DNA of 64,000 bases from Bilifractor porci (GTDB lineage: Bacteria > Bacillota > Clostridia > Lachnospirales > Lachnospiraceae). The stretch lies in NCBI RefSeq assembly GCF_009696005.1, contig NZ_VUMV01000008.1:1-64000 (forward strand). Direction: 5' to 3'. Positions 60,623 to 64,000 of the stretch are shown here, piece by piece. Made by a program: the position numbers and the translations under genes. Numbering within the stretch: position 1 is the stretch's first letter; each line of letters starts with the position of its first letter. Below the pieces are notes generated by a model. It saw only the letters and a program-made list of their open reading frames with translations, was not told the DNA's origin and searched no databases.

Positions 60623-62278
60623 TCAGGAAACTGAGGAAGCCTCTGTCGTCTCGCCTGCGTTATCCAGCACCGGAGTGACCGCGTCACCGACCTGCAGGCC
60701 ATCCGGAAGACTCTGAAGCACCGTGTCGCCCGCGGAGAGTCCGGAGCGGATCTCCGCCTCTGTATCCGTGCGGATCCCGACGGTTACACTGGTTTTTTTC
60801 ACTTTTCCATCCTCGCCGACCGTGTAGACAAAATCGCCGTCCACACCGGAATTCAGGATCTCCGAAGAAATAACCGGAACCTGGCTGGCATCCGCGGAAT
60901 GGATGCTGACCTGAGCGTCAATGCCGATGACGGCACCCTCATCCGGATTATCTATCCTGACCTGCGCCGTAAGAACAGATGCTCCCTTCTCATCCGTTTC
61001 TACAAGACCGCTGACCGATTTCACCGTTCCCGTATAGGTATGGTCTCCGATGCGGATATCGGCTTTCTGCCCCTCCCGGACATCCCCGTAATCGCTTTTC
61101 GGCACTTTGATTTTTACACTCAGATCCGAGCGGTTGGCAATCGTCAGCAGTTCCATTCCTTCCGTGACGGCTCTCCCCTTGTCCAGTTCTCCCCTGCTGA
61201 TGACTACCCCGTCAAACTCGGCCTGGATTCCCGCCTTTGCCAGATCCAGCTTCTGCTGCGCCGTCATGGTATTCAGTCTGGCCAGATCGTCGTTCGCCTG
61301 CAGGGCATCCCGGCTCTCCTGGGAAAGCTCTGACTGTTCCGCGGTCTGCTGGCGGCTGCGTGCCTCGGAAAGCTCCGTCTGCAAATCCGACAGCCGATCC
61401 TGCTCCGCCTGTAACTGGAGCTGATTGGAAGCGAGCACCGAATCGGTCTCCGCCGAGGGAGCGGAATTGATCTGCTGCTGAACCGAAACGATTTCCTGCG
61501 AGACGGCCTCCAGATCGCTCTGCGCCTGATCCAAGGCAGCGGAATCATAGGTCTGGCCAGCCTGAAGCGCCGTCTGCTGCTCTGTCTGCATCTGCGCAAT
61601 CTGCGTCTGCAGGCTGCTCTGCCGGCTCTGAAGCTCTGTCAGCCTGTTCTGCAGACCGGTCACTCCCGCAGAAAGCTCCGCCTGCCGGTTCGCGATCGCA
61701 GCGTTCAGCGAATAGATCACCTGCCTCTGCTGATCCACCGCGCTCTCCAGCGACTGCACGTCAGCGGATGCACTCTGAAGATCCGCGGCGCTCTGATCCG
61801 CCTTCGCGATGGTATTGGCGTTTTCCGACATCGAGGCATCCCCGCTCAGGGACGCCTTTTTCCACTCGTTCTCCAGATCTGTTGTATCAAAGGAGACAAC
61901 TACGTCGCCTTTTTTCACGGTCTGCCCCAGCTCCGGAAGCGCTTCCGCCAGGGAAGCCGCTACCGGAGAGGCGCAGACCTGAAGCTGATTGCTTTCCACC
62001 GTTCCGTTTGTATCCGTAATCTGATGAATGTCCTTTTTCTCCACCAGGACTGCCGACACCTCCGGCGCCGCGGCCGTCCGGGGCATGTTGGCAAACACAG
62101 CTGCCGCTGCGACAAGAACAACCGCTCCCACCGCGGAAGGAATCACCCAACGGTTCTTTTTCCCCTTCCCCGGTTTCCTGTCCGAAGATTTTCTGTCCAG
62201 ATCTTCTACCGTCTCTTCTCCCTCAAGAAGCTGCGCATACGGATCCGCAGCAGAATTGATCCTTTTCTCTGTGCTCAT
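60623..62278 (-). CDS. MacA/HlyD-type efflux adaptor
   Basis: A 551-residue membrane-fusion protein. A cytosolic N-tail is followed by a membrane helix (about 43-63, VIPSAVGAVVLVAAAAVFA). The barrel-sandwich halves flank a long coiled-coil hairpin (about 165-345; Gln/Ala/Leu-rich, typical of adaptors). A second beta-barrel domain (about 370-450) and a C-terminal domain with DGDFVYTVGEDGKV follow. ATG overlaps the TGA of the ATPase gene. It bridges the ABC permease to the cell wall and substrate. Confidence 0.93.
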   Translation of the reverse strand: MSTEKRINSAADPYAQLLEGEETVEDLDRKSSDRKPGKGKKNRWVIPSAVGAVVLVAAAAVFANMPRTAAAPEVSAVLVEKKDIHQITDTNGTVESNQLQVCASPVAASLAEALPELGQTVKKGDVVVSFDTTDLENEWKKASLSGDASMSENANTIAKADQSAADLQSASADVQSLESAVDQQRQVIYSLNAAIANRQAELSAGVTGLQNRLTELQSRQSSLQTQIAQMQTEQQTALQAGQTYDSAALDQAQSDLEAVSQEIVSVQQQINSAPSAETDSVLASNQLQLQAEQDRLSDLQTELSEARSRQQTAEQSELSQESRDALQANDDLARLNTMTAQQKLDLAKAGIQAEFDGVVISRGELDKGRAVTEGMELLTIANRSDLSVKIKVPKSDYGDVREGQKADIRIGDHTYTGTVKSVSGLVETDEKGASVLTAQVRIDNPDEGAVIGIDAQVSIHSADASQVPVISSEILNSGVDGDFVYTVGEDGKVKKTSVTVGIRTDTEAEIRSGLSAGDTVLQSLPDGLQVGDAVTPVLDNAGETTEASSVS

Positions 62279-62964
62279 AATCCCCTCTCTCTGTCTTCTA
62301 TTACACGGCCATCCGCAATGCGGATAATTCTGTCCGCGTTTTCTGCCACCTTCTGGTCATGTGTAATCAGGATGACTGTTTTTCCCGCCTGATGAATCTT
62401 TCCGAAAATATTCATAATCTCCCTGCTGGAAGATGAATCCAGGTTTCCGGTCGGCTCATCCGCCAGGATCACCGGAGGCCGCACAACCAGCGCCCTGGCA
62501 ATCGCCACCCGCTGCTGCTGTCCTCCCGAAAGCTGGGACGGCAGGTGATCCATCCTCTGTTCCAGCCCGACCAGGGTAAGCGCCGCTTCCGCAAGCCGTT
62601 CCCGCGTCCCCCGCCTGACCCTGCGGTAAACCAGCGGAAGTTCAACATTCTTCCGGGCGGTAAGAGCGGGGATCAGATTAAATCCCTGAAACACAAACCC
62701 GATCTCCCTGCTCCGGATCCTGGAGAGCTCATTGTCATTCAGCCTTCCCACATCACACCCGTTAATCATAAGCCTTCCCGATGTGGGCACATCCAGGCAC
62801 CCCAGAAGGTTCAGCAGGGTGGATTTGCCCGAACCGGACTGGCCGATAATCGCCACATATTCCCCATGGTCAATCCGCAGCGTGACATGATCCAGCGCAC
62901 GCACCTCACTCTCACCCGGATTATAAATTTTCGTCAGATCCAGTGCCTCAATAAACGAAGCCAT
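62275..62964 (-). CDS. MacB/LolD-type ABC ATPase
   Basis: A 229-residue ATPase from ATG 62964 with AAAAGG nearby; the frame extends to 63009. It has Walker [10 protein letters not shown], signature [15 protein letters not shown], Walker [13 protein letters not shown] and switch His in ILITHDQ. The extra loops match the LolD/MacB/FtsE class that powers FtsX-type permeases. Four-base overlap with the adaptor gene shows one operon. Probable substrates are antimicrobial peptides or drugs, as inferred from the family. Confidence 0.95.
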   Translation of the reverse strand: MASFIEALDLTKIYNPGESEVRALDHVTLRIDHGEYVAIIGQSGSGKSTLLNLLGCLDVPTSGRLMINGCDVGRLNDNELSRIRSREIGFVFQGFNLIPALTARKNVELPLVYRRVRRGTRERLAEAALTLVGLEQRMDHLPSQLSGGQQQRVAIARALVVRPPVILADEPTGNLDSSSSREIMNIFGKIHQAGKTVILITHDQKVAENADRIIRIADGRVIEDRERGL

Positions 62965-63036
62965 ATCCTTTTCTCCTGTCAGGGATTCCGCACCATCCCG
63001 GAGCCACATCTCTGCCGCAGCCGGTAAACACTCTGG

Positions 63037-63672
63037 TTACTGCCGGCCGTCCGGTTTCTGTAAGCTCTCCGGATTTTCTGCGCCGCCCTTATCCGTTTGA
63101 CCGCCCTCGTAAGTCTGCTGCTGCCCCCGCATCTCCAGAAGCGGATCCCACCCTTCCGGCATGGACTCAATCTGCTCCTTATTTTTCAGGGAAGCCGCCA
63201 ACAGCAGAAGCGGAAACAAAAGCTGGATGATGACTCCCACCACCGTTCCGATGACAGAAACTGCCGTCATGGCAGAGCCTGCCAATGCCCCGGTATCACT
63301 CAGCCCCGCGGACTGCAGGATATCGTTCGTCATGGCAGCAGTAGCCTCCGAAACCGCCGGGGTAATAAAAAGAATACTGATCAGGGTAGTTATCAGAAGA
63401 ATCAGAAATGTCCATATGGCCGTAAGATACATGAATCGGACCTTATCCGGACGCCTGCTGTTCCGGATCCCCGCGATCCCGGCAAACAGAAGCACCGCCC
63501 CTTCCAGCAGGCCAAATAGAATGGTTAAACCTATCACCGCGGAAGACGCACCGTAACTGATCAGTTTCAGATCCGTGGATATAGAAAATAAAGTGCTGAC
63601 CAGCGACAGCGCCCCGAAAATCAAACAAAAAGCCGCTGACACCTTCATCAGCACAGAACCTTTCATCTTCAT
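63037..63672 (-). CDS. Four-helix membrane protein of unknown function
   Basis: A 211-residue membrane protein from ATG 63672 with GGGAGG nine bases upstream. Four helices lie at about 9-30, 37-60, 76-98 and 128-155, followed by a hydrophilic tail rich in Gln/Gly. It precedes the MacAB-like genes by 72 bases on the same strand and shares their promoter region. I recognise no family; a sensing or accessory role in the efflux operon is possible. Confidence 0.6.
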   Translation of the reverse strand: MKMKGSVLMKVSAAFCLIFGALSLVSTLFSISTDLKLISYGASSAVIGLTILFGLLEGAVLLFAGIAGIRNSRRPDKVRFMYLTAIWTFLILLITTLISILFITPAVSEATAAMTNDILQSAGLSDTGALAGSAMTAVSVIGTVVGVIIQLLFPLLLLAASLKNKEQIESMPEGWDPLLEMRGQQQTYEGGQTDKGGAENPESLQKPDGRQ

Positions 63673-63739
63673 AGAATTCACCTCCCATTCTTTCTAAACA
63701 GCTGCTCCATATGTCTCCATATCTGAAGCTTTCTTTTTG

Positions 63740-63769
63740 ATTGTATCATGCGCAAGTGATTATTTCCAA
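63740..63769 (-). promoter_or_regulatory. Promoter of the efflux operon
   Basis: The minus strand shows TTGGAA (fwd 63764-63769), an 18-base spacer and TACAAT (fwd 63740-63745), about 70 bases before the first gene of the operon. Confidence 0.55.
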
Positions 63770-63834
63770 TATTTTAATTATATAGGTGTACAATTAACCT
63801 GGAGGACATGCAGATTTCATCGCGGTGTGTAAAA

Positions 63835-63871
63835 TGCGAAGCAGCAAGCGTTTCTTACTTACTGCTTCGCA
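63835..63871 (-). terminator. Terminator of the aquaporin-like gene
   Basis: TGCGAAGCAG and CTGCTTCGCA form a perfect 10-bp stem. On the minus strand TTTT follows. It lies 56 bases after the stop codon at 63927. Confidence 0.7.
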
Positions 63872-63926
63872 GACAAATGGCATTGTTATTGAATGACATC
63901 GCTTTTCTAATGTCAGCGCAGCTCCT

Positions 63927-64000
63927 TTATTCTGTATCTTTTCCGGCAAGATATCGATAGCAGACAGCGGCTGCCGCTCCTCCCACAAGCGGAGCAATGA
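63927..64000 (-). CDS. C-terminal end of a probable aquaporin/glycerol facilitator (partial)
   Basis: The window's last 74 bases encode on the minus strand the ending IAPLVGGAAAAVCYRYLAGK, then DTE and a stop at 63927. The pattern of a final membrane helix APLVGGAAAAVCYRYL is typical of the last helix of MIP-family channels. The rest is outside the window, so the call is tentative. Confidence 0.45.
   Translation of the reverse strand, partial: IAPLVGGAAAAVCYRYLAGKDTE

Noticed and set aside
63808-63960. 51-codon plus-strand ORF with GGAGG before ATG at the right edge
   Set aside because: The ribosome site is only two bases from the ATG, and the ORF spans the minus-strand terminator and the aquaporin-like C-terminus, which give a better explanation.

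Overview
The window looks like chromosomal DNA of a low-to-mid GC anaerobic Firmicute, most likely a gut Lachnospiraceae or related Clostridia. The basis is the clostridial-type regulators (YesMN-like, LytTR, PucR), a D-psicose 3-epimerase very close to clostridial enzymes, Firmicutes-type type VII secretion (T7SS) genes, and strong AGGAGG ribosome sites. No rRNA, tRNA, CRISPR array or replication origin was seen.

Layout. (1) 1-8.9 kb: a GntR regulator with an IT-superfamily carboxylate-type transporter, then a defence and stress block. This block holds an ABC-F ribosome-protection ATPase behind an attenuator with a four-codon upstream ORF, a 5'-truncated CPA2 antiporter, a MATE exporter behind a 13-residue leader peptide, and a marR-nitroreductase pair with a palindromic operator. 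(2) 9.0-32.3 kb: a large minus-strand T7SS operon (28250 down to 9017). It encodes zinc-ribbon proteins, an FHA protein, EssC, a LytTR regulator, an EspG-like unknown, EsaB/YukD, a transmembrane Ser/Thr kinase, a 49-residue membrane microprotein that is easily missed, five WXG100 proteins, a TPR protein, a Gly/Ala-repeat candidate effector and a DUF4176 protein. EsaA and EssA were not recognised. A divergent TPR paralogue and an unrecognised membrane protein lie just beyond. (3) 32.3-36.6 kb: ordinary metabolic genes, including a DUF523-GNAT fusion. (4) 36.8-48.6 kb: a monosaccharide module made of a decayed polyol dehydrogenase, RbsC/RbsA-like importer, binding lipoprotein and D-psicose 3-epimerase. 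It faces a two-component system and a double-NBD protein that has lost every ATPase motif. An IS1634-like element with a 4-bp target duplication sits between the two halves. (5) 48.6-50.2 kb: debris of IS21-type and group II intron elements. (6) 50.3-59.0 kb: an M20 amidohydrolase, an ECF sigma/anti-sigma pair, and a PucR-controlled URO-D-like protein, MFS and NhaC cluster. (7) 59.1-64 kb: a MacAB-like efflux operon and the C-terminus of a probable aquaporin.

How the parts fit. In the T7SS, a membrane kinase, FHA domains in EssC and in a separate protein, and Thr-Val-Leu/Ile motifs on zinc-ribbon membrane proteins suggest phosphothreonine-controlled assembly. In the sugar module, a histidine kinase without an external sensor domain is co-encoded with the catalytically dead NBD protein, which suggests that transporter state rather than free ligand may be sensed. 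In both drug-resistance genes, short leader ORFs suggest induction by ribosome stalling. These functional links are inferences from sequence and context; the motifs, coordinates and repeats are read directly.
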